Source: JAJFTV01 sp036825755 (GTDB taxonomy: Bacteria > Chloroflexota > Anaerolineae > Anaerolineales > Anaerolineaceae). From it: a stretch of 64,000 bases of DNA. Shown piece by piece: positions 25,258 through 34,129 of this stretch. Each line of letters begins with the position of its first letter. The stretch's first letter is position 1. The position numbers were made by a program, and so were the translations under genes. Where the stretch lies: positions 37,925 through 101,924 of the forward strand of contig DAISXR010000001.1 in the NCBI GenBank assembly GCA_036825755.1, written 5' to 3'. Under the pieces are notes generated by a model. The model was not told where the DNA came from. It ran no database searches and worked only from the letters and a program-made list of their open reading frames with translations.

Positions 25258-28200
25258 GTGGAAACAAAAGGTTTAGTGGCATTACGTATCAGCTTGGCCT
25301 CTCCGGAAACAATTCGCAGTTGGTCTTATGGTGAAGTCCTCAAGCCAGAAACGATCAACTATCGCAGGCTGCGTCCCGAAAAAGATGGACTGTTTTGTGA
25401 AGCGATCTTTGGCCCTCAAAGAGACTGGCAGTGTTATTGCGGAAAATACAAAAATCCCCGTTATAAAGGGATCATTTGTGATAAATGCGGTGTAGAAGTA
25501 ACGCGTTCTTCTGTGCGCCGGGAAAGAATGGGTCATATCGACCTGGCTTCGCCCGTGGCGCATATTTGGTATACACGCCGTATCCCTTCGTATCTTGGGT
25601 TGCTTCTGGATATCTCCCGCCGAAATCTGGACCGGGTTCTTTACTTTGCCCAGTACATTGTCACCTATGTGGATGAAGATGCCCGCCAGAAAGCTTTGAA
25701 ACGTCTCGAGGATGAGATCAGCGTTTCCGAACGCGAGCAGGCTGATCAGATCAACGCCCGGATTCTGGCCGTGAAAACTGATCGCGACCGCAAGATCGAA
25801 GACCTGCGCCGCCAGCGCGCCGATCTGGAAAAACGATCGGATGAGCAGATTGCTGCCGAGCTGGAACCGGTGATGCACGAAGGTCAGGAACTGGAACGCG
25901 AATTGACCGAAAAATCCGGAAAGGCGACCCGTAAGGCCATTGTGTTCACCAAAACGGGAACCACCATCGCCGAAGCGGATGAGGTGATTACCTCTCAGCA
26001 TATCACCAAGGTGCAGAAGGTCGTCAAAGAGCGCCTGGACGAGATCGAAACCGGGTTGAAAGAACATCAGACCCGTGATATTGAAGAGATCAAACTGCAT
26101 ATCGAGCAGATCCGCGCCGAAGCTGATGAACAAATGGAAGCCCTGCGCAACCAGTTGGAAGACCAGTCTGTGGTCAGCCAGAACCAGAATTCCACCCAGC
26201 GCGATGAACTGCATGAACTGCGTGAGTTTACCTTCCTCACCGAAAACCGCTATCGTGAACTGAAATCACGTTGGGGTCAGGTCTTCCGCGCCGATATGGG
26301 CGCCGAGGCGTTTTATGATATTCTGAAACGTCTGGATCTGGACCAAATCTCTGAGGAACTTTGGAAAGAACTGAAGACCTCCCGCAGCAAGCAAAAACGG
26401 AAAAAAGCAACCAGCCGCTTGAAAGTGATTGAAGCGTTCCGCCGTTCAGGCAACCGCCCAGAATGGATGGTTTTGACTGTGCTGCCGGTAATCCCACCCG
26501 ATCTGCGCCCGATGGTGCAGTTGGATGGCGGTCGGTTCGCCACATCCGATTTGAACGATTTGTATCGTCGTGTGATCAACCGTAACAACCGTCTGAAGAG
26601 ACTGCTGGAACTGGGCGCACCGGACGTGATCGTTCGTAACGAAAAACGTATGCTCCAGGAAGCTGTCGATTCTTTGATCGATAACTCGCAGCGCGGCAAG
26701 GCGCTTTCACGCCGCGGCCGCCGCGAACTGAAATCTCTGAGCGATATGCTCAAAGGCAAGAAAGGCCGCTTCCGCCGTAACCTGCTGGGCAAGCGTGTGG
26801 ACTATTCAGGCCGTTCCGTAATCGTGGTTGGCCCGCACCTTAAGTTGTACCAATGCGGTCTGCCCAAGACCATGGCGCTTGAACTGTACCGCCCGTTTGT
26901 CATCGCCCGGCTAGTGGCGCGCGAATACGCCTCCAATGTGAAAGGCGCCCGCCGCTTCATCGAACGCAACCGCCCTGAGGTATGGGAGGTTTTGGAAGAG
27001 GTGATCGGCGACCGGCCCATTCTGTTGAACCGTGCACCTACACTGCACCGTCTCGGCATCCAGGCGTTTGAGCCCGTCATCATCGAAGGCAGCGCTATTC
27101 AACTGCACCCGCTGGTGACCACCGCTTTCAACGCTGACTTTGACGGCGACCAGATGGCCGTGCATGTGCCGCTTTCCGGTAAAGCTGTGTGGGAAGCCCG
27201 CAATCTGATGCTCTCATCCCGCAACCTGCTCAAACCCGCCGATGGCGAGCCGATCATCAGCCCGTCGAAGGACATGGTGCTGGGTGTGTACTATCTGACC
27301 CAGTGGGATGACCGTCCGCACAAAGGTGATGGCCGTGTGTTCGGCGATATGGACGAAGTTGAGATGGCCTACCAGTTGGGGCAGGTTGATCTGCACACCA
27401 AGATCAAGGTTTACACGTCCACATGGTATTCCGAAGAAGGCGATCGTATGAAACGGCAGCGCCATCGTATGATCGATACCTCGGTCGGACGCGTCATTTT
27501 TAATCGCATCCTGCCTCCCGAGGTTCAGTTTGTGAACTCCACGCTGGACAAAGGCGATGTGAAGGATTTGATCGCTGATGTATATGAAGTCAGCGGTCAG
27601 GACGTCACCACCGATGTGGCCGATAAAGTGAAAGACATCGGCTTTGAATATGCCATGCGCTCTGGCTCCACGCTGGCCGTGGCTGATATCACCATTCCTG
27701 CTGCCAAGACGGAGATTCTGGCTGCTTCACAGGAAGAGGTGGATCGCCTGAATCGTGATTACCGCCGCGGTCTGCTGACCGAGCAGGAACGCAACGAACG
27801 TATCATTGAAATCTGGCAGAAGACTACCGTTAAAGTCGGTGAAGCCGTGCGCGCCAATATGGATCCCTACGGGAACCTGTCTACCATGGCGAACTCCGGC
27901 GCCACCAAAGGCGGTTTTGGTCCAATCGCCCAACTGGCCGGTATGCGCGGTTTGATGGCTGACCCGGCCGGACGTATCATTCGTCTACCCATTCAGTCCA
28001 ACTTCCGCGAGGGCCTGACAGCGCTGGAATACTTCATCTCCACGCACGGCGCTCGTAAAGGTCTGGCCGATACCGCTCTGCGTACGGCAGATGCCGGTTA
28101 TCTGACCCGCCGTTTGGTCGATATTGCCCAGGACATCATCATCAATGCTGAAGACTGCGGCACCTCCGATGGAATGTGGATCCACAAAGCCGACAATGTT

Positions 28201-29583
28201 GCCGGTCAGTCGCTGGCTTCACGCCTGTACGGTCGTCTGCTGGCTTCAGCAGTCGCTGACCCGAAAACCGGTGAGATCATCGCTGAAAAAGGTGCCATGC
28301 TGGACCATGACCTGGTGCGCGTGATCGTCAATGCTGGTGTTGAGGATGTAAGAGTACGCTCCCCGTTTACCTGTGAACTGATCCAGGGTGTTTGCGCCCA
28401 CTGCTACGGCATGGATCTGGGCCGCGGGAAAATGGTTGAGATGGGTGCTGCGGTTGGTACCGTGGCTGCCCAGTCCATTGGTGAGCCGGGTACCCAGTTG
28501 ACGCTGCGTACCTTCCACACCGGTGGTGTGGCAGCCGGAAGCGATATCACGACCGGTCTACCCCGCGTGGAAGAGTTGTTTGAAGCCCGCCGTCAGCCGA
28601 AAGGTGAAGCAGTTGTTTCAGCCATCGCCGGCACGGCATACATCATCGAATCCGACCGCTACAGCGATCAGCGCATGGTGCGTGTAGAACGCAGCGAGAT
28701 GGTCAGCGATGTGTTCGAAATCCCGGAAGAATGGTCGATCATCGTCAAAGATGAAGACATGGTGGAAATAAGCGATGTACTGGCCAACCTGGGCGAAGCA
28801 ACCATCACTGCCCAGAACCCGGGTCGTGTGCGCGTGGAAGAACGTAAGATCTTCGTTTCCTACGAACAGAAGGAAACCGAAGAATATGACATTCCGAGCA
28901 ACTCGCGCATGATTATCAAAGACGGCGACAAAGTGGAAGCCGGTCAGCCGCTGACTGAAGGCTCGCTGAACCCGCACACTATTCTCCGCATCAACGGGCG
29001 CGAAGCTTGCGAGATGTACCTGCTGACTGAAATCCAGAAGGTGTACCGCGCTCAGGGTCAGAACATCAACGACAAGCACTTTGAGGTGGTTGTTCGTAAG
29101 ATGGTCGGTAAAGTACAGATCACCCGCCCGGGCGACTCACCATACCTGCCCATGGATCTGGTGGACCGTTTGGAAGTCCGCCAGGTGAACGAACGGCTGG
29201 CTGCCGAAGGAAAACAGGTCGCCAAATACGCCGAAGTGCTGCTGGGTGTGACCAAAGCCTCGTTGAGCACCGAATCGTTCCTGTCAGCCGCATCCTTCCA
29301 GCACACCATCAAAGTGCTGGCCGGAGCAGCCATTGCCTCCACCGAGGATCCGCTGTTCGGCCTGAAGGAAAACGTCATCATCGGCAAGCTGATCCCCGCC
29401 GGTACTGGCTTTACTCAGGATCGCTTCGATCCCACCAGCGCCCGCCGGTTCCAGAATGACCATCCCAAGAACCAGGAACGCCTGGCACAGGAAGAGGCGG
29501 AAGCGAAGGAAGAAATCAACCTGGAAACCCTCACCGAAATGTCGATGCGCGATCTGGATCTGGACGGCGACAGCGAAGAATAA
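25258..29583 (+). CDS. rpoC: DNA-directed RNA polymerase subunit beta-prime
   Basis: 1441 residues, GTG start with a strong AGGAGG at 25245-25250. Zinc ribbon cysteines C59, C61, C74, C77; catalytic NADFDGDQM at 625-633 holding the Mg-binding aspartates; trigger-loop region GGFGPIAQLAGMRGLM near 900; second zinc site around SPFTCELIQGVCAHCYG. Between the zinc ribbon and the conserved EWMVLTVLPVIPPDLRP (from residue 402; near 237 in E. coli) lies an insertion of about 165 residues, mostly charged coiled coil with a short globular centre (GTTIAEADEVITSQ). rpoB, normally directly upstream, is absent; a sensor kinase lies there instead. A strong terminator follows. Confidence 0.97.
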   Translation: METKGLVALRISLASPETIRSWSYGEVLKPETINYRRLRPEKDGLFCEAIFGPQRDWQCYCGKYKNPRYKGIICDKCGVEVTRSSVRRERMGHIDLASPVAHIWYTRRIPSYLGLLLDISRRNLDRVLYFAQYIVTYVDEDARQKALKRLEDEISVSEREQADQINARILAVKTDRDRKIEDLRRQRADLEKRSDEQIAAELEPVMHEGQELERELTEKSGKATRKAIVFTKTGTTIAEADEVITSQHITKVQKVVKERLDEIETGLKEHQTRDIEEIKLHIEQIRAEADEQMEALRNQLEDQSVVSQNQNSTQRDELHELREFTFLTENRYRELKSRWGQVFRADMGAEAFYDILKRLDLDQISEELWKELKTSRSKQKRKKATSRLKVIEAFRRSGNRPEWMVLTVLPVIPPDLRPMVQLDGGRFATSDLNDLYRRVINRNNRLKRLLELGAPDVIVRNEKRMLQEAVDSLIDNSQRGKALSRRGRRELKSLSDMLKGKKGRFRRNLLGKRVDYSGRSVIVVGPHLKLYQCGLPKTMALELYRPFVIARLVAREYASNVKGARRFIERNRPEVWEVLEEVIGDRPILLNRAPTLHRLGIQAFEPVIIEGSAIQLHPLVTTAFNADFDGDQMAVHVPLSGKAVWEARNLMLSSRNLLKPADGEPIISPSKDMVLGVYYLTQWDDRPHKGDGRVFGDMDEVEMAYQLGQVDLHTKIKVYTSTWYSEEGDRMKRQRHRMIDTSVGRVIFNRILPPEVQFVNSTLDKGDVKDLIADVYEVSGQDVTTDVADKVKDIGFEYAMRSGSTLAVADITIPAAKTEILAASQEEVDRLNRDYRRGLLTEQERNERIIEIWQKTTVKVGEAVRANMDPYGNLSTMANSGATKGGFGPIAQLAGMRGLMADPAGRIIRLPIQSNFREGLTALEYFISTHGARKGLADTALRTADAGYLTRRLVDIAQDIIINAEDCGTSDGMWIHKADNVAGQSLASRLYGRLLASAVADPKTGEIIAEKGAMLDHDLVRVIVNAGVEDVRVRSPFTCELIQGVCAHCYGMDLGRGKMVEMGAAVGTVAAQSIGEPGTQLTLRTFHTGGVAAGSDITTGLPRVEELFEARRQPKGEAVVSAIAGTAYIIESDRYSDQRMVRVERSEMVSDVFEIPEEWSIIVKDEDMVEISDVLANLGEATITAQNPGRVRVEERKIFVSYEQKETEEYDIPSNSRMIIKDGDKVEAGQPLTEGSLNPHTILRINGREACEMYLLTEIQKVYRAQGQNINDKHFEVVVRKMVGKVQITRPGDSPYLPMDLVDRLEVRQVNERLAAEGKQVAKYAEVLLGVTKASLSTESFLSAASFQHTIKVLAGAAIASTEDPLFGLKENVIIGKLIPAGTGFTQDRFDPTSARRFQNDHPKNQERLAQEEAEAKEEINLETLTEMSMRDLDLDGDSEE

Positions 29584-29616
29584 AGCAGCAGCCATCTGAA
29601 CATGAATTGAGACACA

Positions 29617-29649
29617 GCCCCCGGGTGAACAGCCCGGGGGCATTTTTTT
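29617..29649 (+). terminator. Rho-independent terminator after rpoC
   Basis: GCCCCCGGG (29617-29625), seven-base loop, CCCGGGGGC (29633-29641), then A and seven T. It separates rpoC from gyrA/parC, 34 bases after the rpoC stop. Confidence 0.92.
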
Positions 29650-29711
29650 ATAAAGTTCTGGTACAATTTTTGCAAACTTGTTCTATATGATCTGGAAACT
29701 GTTGAGGGACG

Positions 29712-32321
29712 ATGGAAATTGGATTGGTAAAGAAGATTGATATTGAACAGGAGATGCAGCAGGCATACCTGGATTACGCCATGAGCGTGATCGTGTCGCG
29801 CGCATTACCTGATGCACGAGACGGCCTGAAACCGGTTCAGCGACGAATTTTGTTTGGCATGCACGATATGGGTTTACGTCCGGATTCGGGTACCCGTAAG
29901 TCAGCCAGGATCGTAGGCGAGGTGCTGGGTAAATATCATCCGCACGGCGATGTGGCGGTTTACGAGGCGATGGCGCGCCTGGCGCAGGATTTCAGCATGC
30001 GCTACCCGCTGGTAGATGGGCAGGGAAACTTTGGTAGCATCGATGGCGATCCGCCAGCAGCCATGCGGTATACCGAGGCCAGCCTGCTGCCGATGGCGAT
30101 GGAGATCCTCAATCAGTTGGATCGGAACACCGTCGATTTTTCACCGAACTTTGACGGAACGCTGCAGGAGCCGGATGTATTGCCGGCTGCGGTACCCAAT
30201 CTGCTGCTGAATGGAGCGAGCGGTATCGCGGTGGGTATGGCGACCAATATCCCACCGCACAACCTGGTGGAGCTGGTGAACGCCATGGTGCACATGATCG
30301 AGCGTTGGGACAAGCTGGATGACGTCTCGACCTCTGATTTGATGAAGTACGTCAAAGGGCCTGATTTCCCAACCGGCGGTATTGTACTGATGGATGATGA
30401 GAAGAGCGACATGGATTCCATCTACTCTACCGGGCGGGGACGTTTTACCGTACGCGGTGTGGTTCACCTGGAAGAGATGAGCCGCGGGCGCAACCGAATT
30501 CTGGTGACCGAACTGCCGTACACAGTCAACAAGGCCTCTCTGATTGAGCGGATTGCAGAACTGACCCGTGAAGGCAAGATGGACGGCATCTCGGATATCC
30601 GCGATGAATCCGATCGAAACGGGATGCGCATCATCATCGAATTATCCAAAACGGCCGAACCGGAAAAGATACTGGCCGACTTGTACCATAAAACGGCCCT
30701 GCAAACCACATTTGGCATGACCATACTCGCTCTTGACAAGGGTGAACCGAGACTGCTTTCGCTAAAGCGCGCGCTCAAAATCTACCTGGATCACCGTATT
30801 GAGGTGGTGAGCCGGCGCAGCAAGTTTGATCTGGAGAAAGCCAAACAGCGGGAGCATATTCTGGCTGGGCTGCGTATCGCAGTCAACAATATCGACGAGA
30901 TCATTGCCATCATCCGTAAATCGGCAGATGTGGAGACCGCACGCACTAAATTGATGCAGAAGTTCAAACTTTCCGAGATCCAGGCAAACGCCATTCTGGA
31001 TATGCAGCTCCGCCGGTTGGCTGCCCTGGAGCGCAAGAAGATCGAAGACGAATACAAAGAAATCACCGCAACGATCAAAGAGCTGGAAGCGCTGCTTAAA
31101 TCACCCAAACGGATCCGTCAGCTTGTGCAGACAGAACTTGAACAAATCCGTGAGAAATATGGTGACCGGCGTCGTACGCAAATTTACTCGGCGGTTAATG
31201 GCGAGGCGATTAAGGCCATGCTGACCATGACCGATATGATGCCGGTTCAACAGGTATGGCTTGGGATGACCGATGAGGGCATGCTGGCGCGCTCAACGAC
31301 CGAGAAGCTGCCCAAAGTGACCGGCAAGCTGGCACCCTGCCGCCTGATCAAGACGGATACCCATCACCTGGTGTATGTGGTGACCAAAGACGGCAAGGCT
31401 TTTTCGGTCAGAACATCCGCTTTGCCTGAAACGGACAACTATCAGGAAGGAGCACTGATCTCCAAATTCTCTTCTATCCATGAATGCGATACCGCCGCGG
31501 CAGTCTTCACCGTACCCAGCGATACTGAGATGGAAAACTGTTATGTGATCACGGTATCGCAGATGGGAATGATCAAGAAATCGTCGATTAATGATCTGCC
31601 TGGTCCATCATCATCCGAGTTTGTCATGTCGAAGGTCAATGACCAGGACAATCTGATTGATGTGCTGGTGACCGATGGCGAGGCCGACATCTGTCTGGTG
31701 ACCGCGCGGGGTATGCTTATCCGCTTCCCGGAGAAGGAAATCAGAGCCATGGGCCTGATAGCGGCGGGCGTCAACGGGATGAAACTGACTGGAGAAGATG
31801 TGATTATCGGCGCGTTCTCGCTCAAGAATGAGGGCGAGCTTCTGCTGGTATCCAACAACGGGCTTGGATGGCGTTTTGACGCCGAGTCGATCCCGGTGCA
31901 GGGACGTTATGGACAGGGTGTTATCGCCTGCAAGCTGAAAGAGGATGAAGAAATCGTCGGGTTCCTGTTTGGCAAACCTTCCCAGCAGGGGATCGTGCAT
32001 TTCCAGAAAGGCGCAGCGAAATCGGTGAAGGTGGATCTGGTGCCCGTATCAAGGCGTAATGTGCGCGGGAAAACGGCCCTCCCTGTAAAAGAGGGGGATG
32101 AGGTCTACCAGCTTACGCCAATCATTGATGAGATCGATTTCTGGGAGAAATGCGCCAAACCGGATAAACCGGTAAAATCAGGAAAAACTGAAAAATCGGG
32201 AAAACCGGAAAAAACGGCAAAAGCCGAAAAAACTACAGAACCTGCAAAGACGGCAAAAACTGGAAAACCTGCAAAAACTGTAAACCCTAAAAAAACTGCG
32301 AAATCTGCAAAATCAGGCTAA
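29712..32321 (+). CDS. gyrA: Type IIA topoisomerase subunit A (GyrA/ParC family)
   Basis: 869 residues. Winged-helix domain with ARDGLKPVQRRILFGMHD, active-site tyrosine Y120 in AAMRYTEASL, tower and coiled-coil regions to about residue 490, then a beta-pinwheel C-terminal domain. It cleaves and rejoins DNA with a GyrB/ParE partner, which is not in the window. The canonical GyrA box (QRRGGKG) is missing where blade 1 should carry it (about 520-545 reads TEKLPKVTGKLAPCRL), so it may be ParC or a divergent gyrase. The last 55 residues (from about 815) are a lysine/threonine/proline/alanine tail. Equivalents of E. coli S83 and D87 are V81 and E85. The TAA overlaps the stop of the convergent gene. 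Symbol tentative. Confidence 0.9.
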   Translation: MEIGLVKKIDIEQEMQQAYLDYAMSVIVSRALPDARDGLKPVQRRILFGMHDMGLRPDSGTRKSARIVGEVLGKYHPHGDVAVYEAMARLAQDFSMRYPLVDGQGNFGSIDGDPPAAMRYTEASLLPMAMEILNQLDRNTVDFSPNFDGTLQEPDVLPAAVPNLLLNGASGIAVGMATNIPPHNLVELVNAMVHMIERWDKLDDVSTSDLMKYVKGPDFPTGGIVLMDDEKSDMDSIYSTGRGRFTVRGVVHLEEMSRGRNRILVTELPYTVNKASLIERIAELTREGKMDGISDIRDESDRNGMRIIIELSKTAEPEKILADLYHKTALQTTFGMTILALDKGEPRLLSLKRALKIYLDHRIEVVSRRSKFDLEKAKQREHILAGLRIAVNNIDEIIAIIRKSADVETARTKLMQKFKLSEIQANAILDMQLRRLAALERKKIEDEYKEITATIKELEALLKSPKRIRQLVQTELEQIREKYGDRRRTQIYSAVNGEAIKAMLTMTDMMPVQQVWLGMTDEGMLARSTTEKLPKVTGKLAPCRLIKTDTHHLVYVVTKDGKAFSVRTSALPETDNYQEGALISKFSSIHECDTAAAVFTVPSDTEMENCYVITVSQMGMIKKSSINDLPGPSSSEFVMSKVNDQDNLIDVLVTDGEADICLVTARGMLIRFPEKEIRAMGLIAAGVNGMKLTGEDVIIGAFSLKNEGELLLVSNNGLGWRFDAESIPVQGRYGQGVIACKLKEDEEIVGFLFGKPSQQGIVHFQKGAAKSVKVDLVPVSRRNVRGKTALPVKEGDEVYQLTPIIDEIDFWEKCAKPDKPVKSGKTEKSGKPEKTAKAEKTTEPAKTAKTGKPAKTVNPKKTAKSAKSG

Positions 32322-33415
32322 ACAGGCTTTACCTTATACTGGGTGTGATGATAAACAATCTTGCCATCGAGCATGCCGATGGTATCATACCCGTTTTCTA
32401 CCTTGCCGGCTGATGAGGTACAGTTCCAGTAAAAACGCATGGATTTTGCCGTACCTTCACTGCTGACCAGTGAAAATTTCGCATTGGGCAGGGTGGTGGT
32501 CATCAGGGTACGGTACCTGTCAATGATAGCGGCGCTGCCCTGAACCGTTCCAGCCGAGGTGATGTGAACCGCGTCGGTGCGGTACAGAGAACCCATCCAC
32601 ACGTATTTGCCGGTGTTCAATGCGTTGATATACAAATTGGGCACAGTGGTTGCCATGGTGGCATCCGCCCAGGGGTAAAAGGCGATTACGTCCCACAGGC
32701 TGGAGAGGATGGAGCGGTAATCCCAGGTGAAGAAGTTGGCGGAACTTAGCTTGAGCGTCTGGGCGGTGTTGAGAAACTCAACAATATCCTGGGGAGTGGG
32801 TTGCCAGTCACCGTATTTGTAGACCGGACCGGTTGGAATCACCGGCAGAGAGGGGCTCAAACCGGCAAACTCTTTGACGCATTTTCTCAACTGGTCTTCC
32901 GGGTTGTGAGCAGCCTGCCAGTAAACCTGTGGCATGTTGTAATTGCATTTGCTTAAAAAGGCTGACCATGGAAAGGTGGAGTGATAACTGGGAAACCGGA
33001 AAGAACTTAATGCCACCTGCGTGGAGGGTAAACCCGCGCGTAATTTGGTCATGAAAGTGCTGGCGCGGGTAGACATGCCGGAGGCTTCAAATTCGCATTC
33101 CGCGTCGATGATGTAGCCGTTGAGCCCCAGGTTCTTCACGCGGCTGATCGCTATGGCAGCTTCACCGGCAGGATCTGACCCGTAAATGTAATGCCAGCCC
33201 CACACCTTGATCCCGGCTGCCTTGAGCGTGGAGACGACCGGCGCAGCCTGGTCGACGCCGTTGACAATGTTATAGGCGTTGGTTCCATCGGCGATTTTGA
33301 TCAGGACATTGGTGAATTTGGCGCTGAGGGCAACATTTTTTATCAAGGAGGGACTGCCGCCTTCGCAATCACGCACCTTCCAGATCATAAATCCTTTTCC
33401 GGTCAACGCCGCCAT
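32318..33415 (-). CDS. TIM-barrel glycosidase-like protein with C-terminal NTF2/SnoaL-like domain
   Basis: 365 residues from the ATG at 33415, preferred over an ATG six bases upstream because GGGAG (33426-33422) is then properly spaced. Residues 1-250 look like a (beta/alpha)8 barrel: strands GFMIWKV, NVLIKIADG, IKVWGWHYIYG, LNGYIIDAECEF (acidic pair in a catalytic-like place), VALSSFR, YNMPQVYWQ, FFTWDYRS. Residues about 262-365 resemble an NTF2/SnoaL fold (LYRTDAVHITSAGTVQGSAAIIDRYRTL). No signal peptide or transmembrane helix, so cytoplasmic unless exported otherwise. It converges on gyrA with overlapping stop codons. I do not recognise a named family; a GH25- or DUF1906-like barrel is the nearest guess. 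Function unknown. Confidence 0.6.
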   Translation of the reverse strand: MAALTGKGFMIWKVRDCEGGSPSLIKNVALSAKFTNVLIKIADGTNAYNIVNGVDQAAPVVSTLKAAGIKVWGWHYIYGSDPAGEAAIAISRVKNLGLNGYIIDAECEFEASGMSTRASTFMTKLRAGLPSTQVALSSFRFPSYHSTFPWSAFLSKCNYNMPQVYWQAAHNPEDQLRKCVKEFAGLSPSLPVIPTGPVYKYGDWQPTPQDIVEFLNTAQTLKLSSANFFTWDYRSILSSLWDVIAFYPWADATMATTVPNLYINALNTGKYVWMGSLYRTDAVHITSAGTVQGSAAIIDRYRTLMTTTLPNAKFSLVSSEGTAKSMRFYWNCTSSAGKVENGYDTIGMLDGKIVYHHTQYKVKPV

Positions 33416-33458
33416 TTCCATCTCCCAATTTTGATATGGGAAACAGTATGCAAGTTAT

Positions 33459-33488
33459 GTGCCTGAAGCGCGCATCAGCCTCAGGCAC
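33459..33488 (-). terminator. Hairpin downstream of the HD-domain gene, possible terminator
   Basis: GTGCCTGA (33459-33466) and TCAGGCAC (33481-33488) form a perfect 8-bp stem, 36 bases after the HD gene stop on the minus strand. Only a weak T-content (ATAACTT) follows, so termination is plausible but not certain. Confidence 0.5.
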
Positions 33489-33524
33489 AGGGAAAGTTTG
33501 ATATGTAGAGAGATGAATGGTAAG

Positions 33525-34100
33525 TTACGGTTGTTCCAGAGTACCGGCCAGACCCAACTGGGGAGCGATTGTGCGCATAGCCGTTATTACATTATCCACA
33601 TGCTCAGCCCAAAGATCCACGCCAAACTCAGCGGCGCCGCTCTCAATCTCTTCACGATTGGCGCCTGCCGCAAAAGCTTTATCTTTCCATTTTTTCTTCA
33701 CGGATTTGGATTCCAGATCGTACAGTGATTTGGACGGCCTCACCAACGCCACAGCAGTGATCAAACCGGTGATTTCATCGCACGCGTATAAGGCTTTCTC
33801 CATGGGGGTCTCACGCGGCAGACCGGAGTCATCGTTATGGGCAATGATGGCGCGCACAATCACCTCAGGAACCCCTCGTTCGCGCAAAATGGCAGCGCCT
33901 TTGATGGCATGTTCTTCCAGGGTGGGGTAGATCTCCCAATCAAAATCATGCAGCAAGCCGGTGATGCCCCATAATTCGACATCCTCACCCAGGCGGTCAG
34001 CATAAAAACGCATGGCGGCTTCCACTGCAAACATATGGTTGATGAGGGCAGGGTTCTTGATATATTCTTCGACGATGGCCAGTGCCTGAGAACGTTCCAT
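33525..34100 (-). CDS. HD-domain metal-dependent hydrolase
   Basis: 191 residues from the ATG at 34100, chosen because GGAG lies six bases upstream; a TTG at 34112 would add four residues. HD residues are visible: NHMFAVEAAM, GLLHDFDWE (the HD pair), EEHAIKGAAIL, AIIAHND and later YACDEITGL. Soluble. HD proteins of this size are usually phosphohydrolases acting on nucleotides, but the substrate is not readable. It precedes the TIM-barrel gene on the same strand with 109 bases between, and follows sanA by 29 bases, so sanA-HD may be one transcript. Confidence 0.8.
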   Translation of the reverse strand: MERSQALAIVEEYIKNPALINHMFAVEAAMRFYADRLGEDVELWGITGLLHDFDWEIYPTLEEHAIKGAAILRERGVPEVIVRAIIAHNDDSGLPRETPMEKALYACDEITGLITAVALVRPSKSLYDLESKSVKKKWKDKAFAAGANREEIESGAAEFGVDLWAEHVDNVITAMRTIAPQLGLAGTLEQP

Positions 34101-34129
34101 ATTTTTCTCCAAAATGCATTTTGATGTGT

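Noticed and set aside
25282..26214. A 310-codon open frame antisense to the start of rpoC
   Set aside because: Lies opposite strongly conserved rpoC, has no recognisable domain or ribosome site, and reflects codon bias of the sense strand.
32155..32321. The A-rich 3' end of the topoisomerase gene as a misassembly or foreign insertion
   Set aside because: The frame stays open and ends normally, and low-complexity lysine tails explain the composition.
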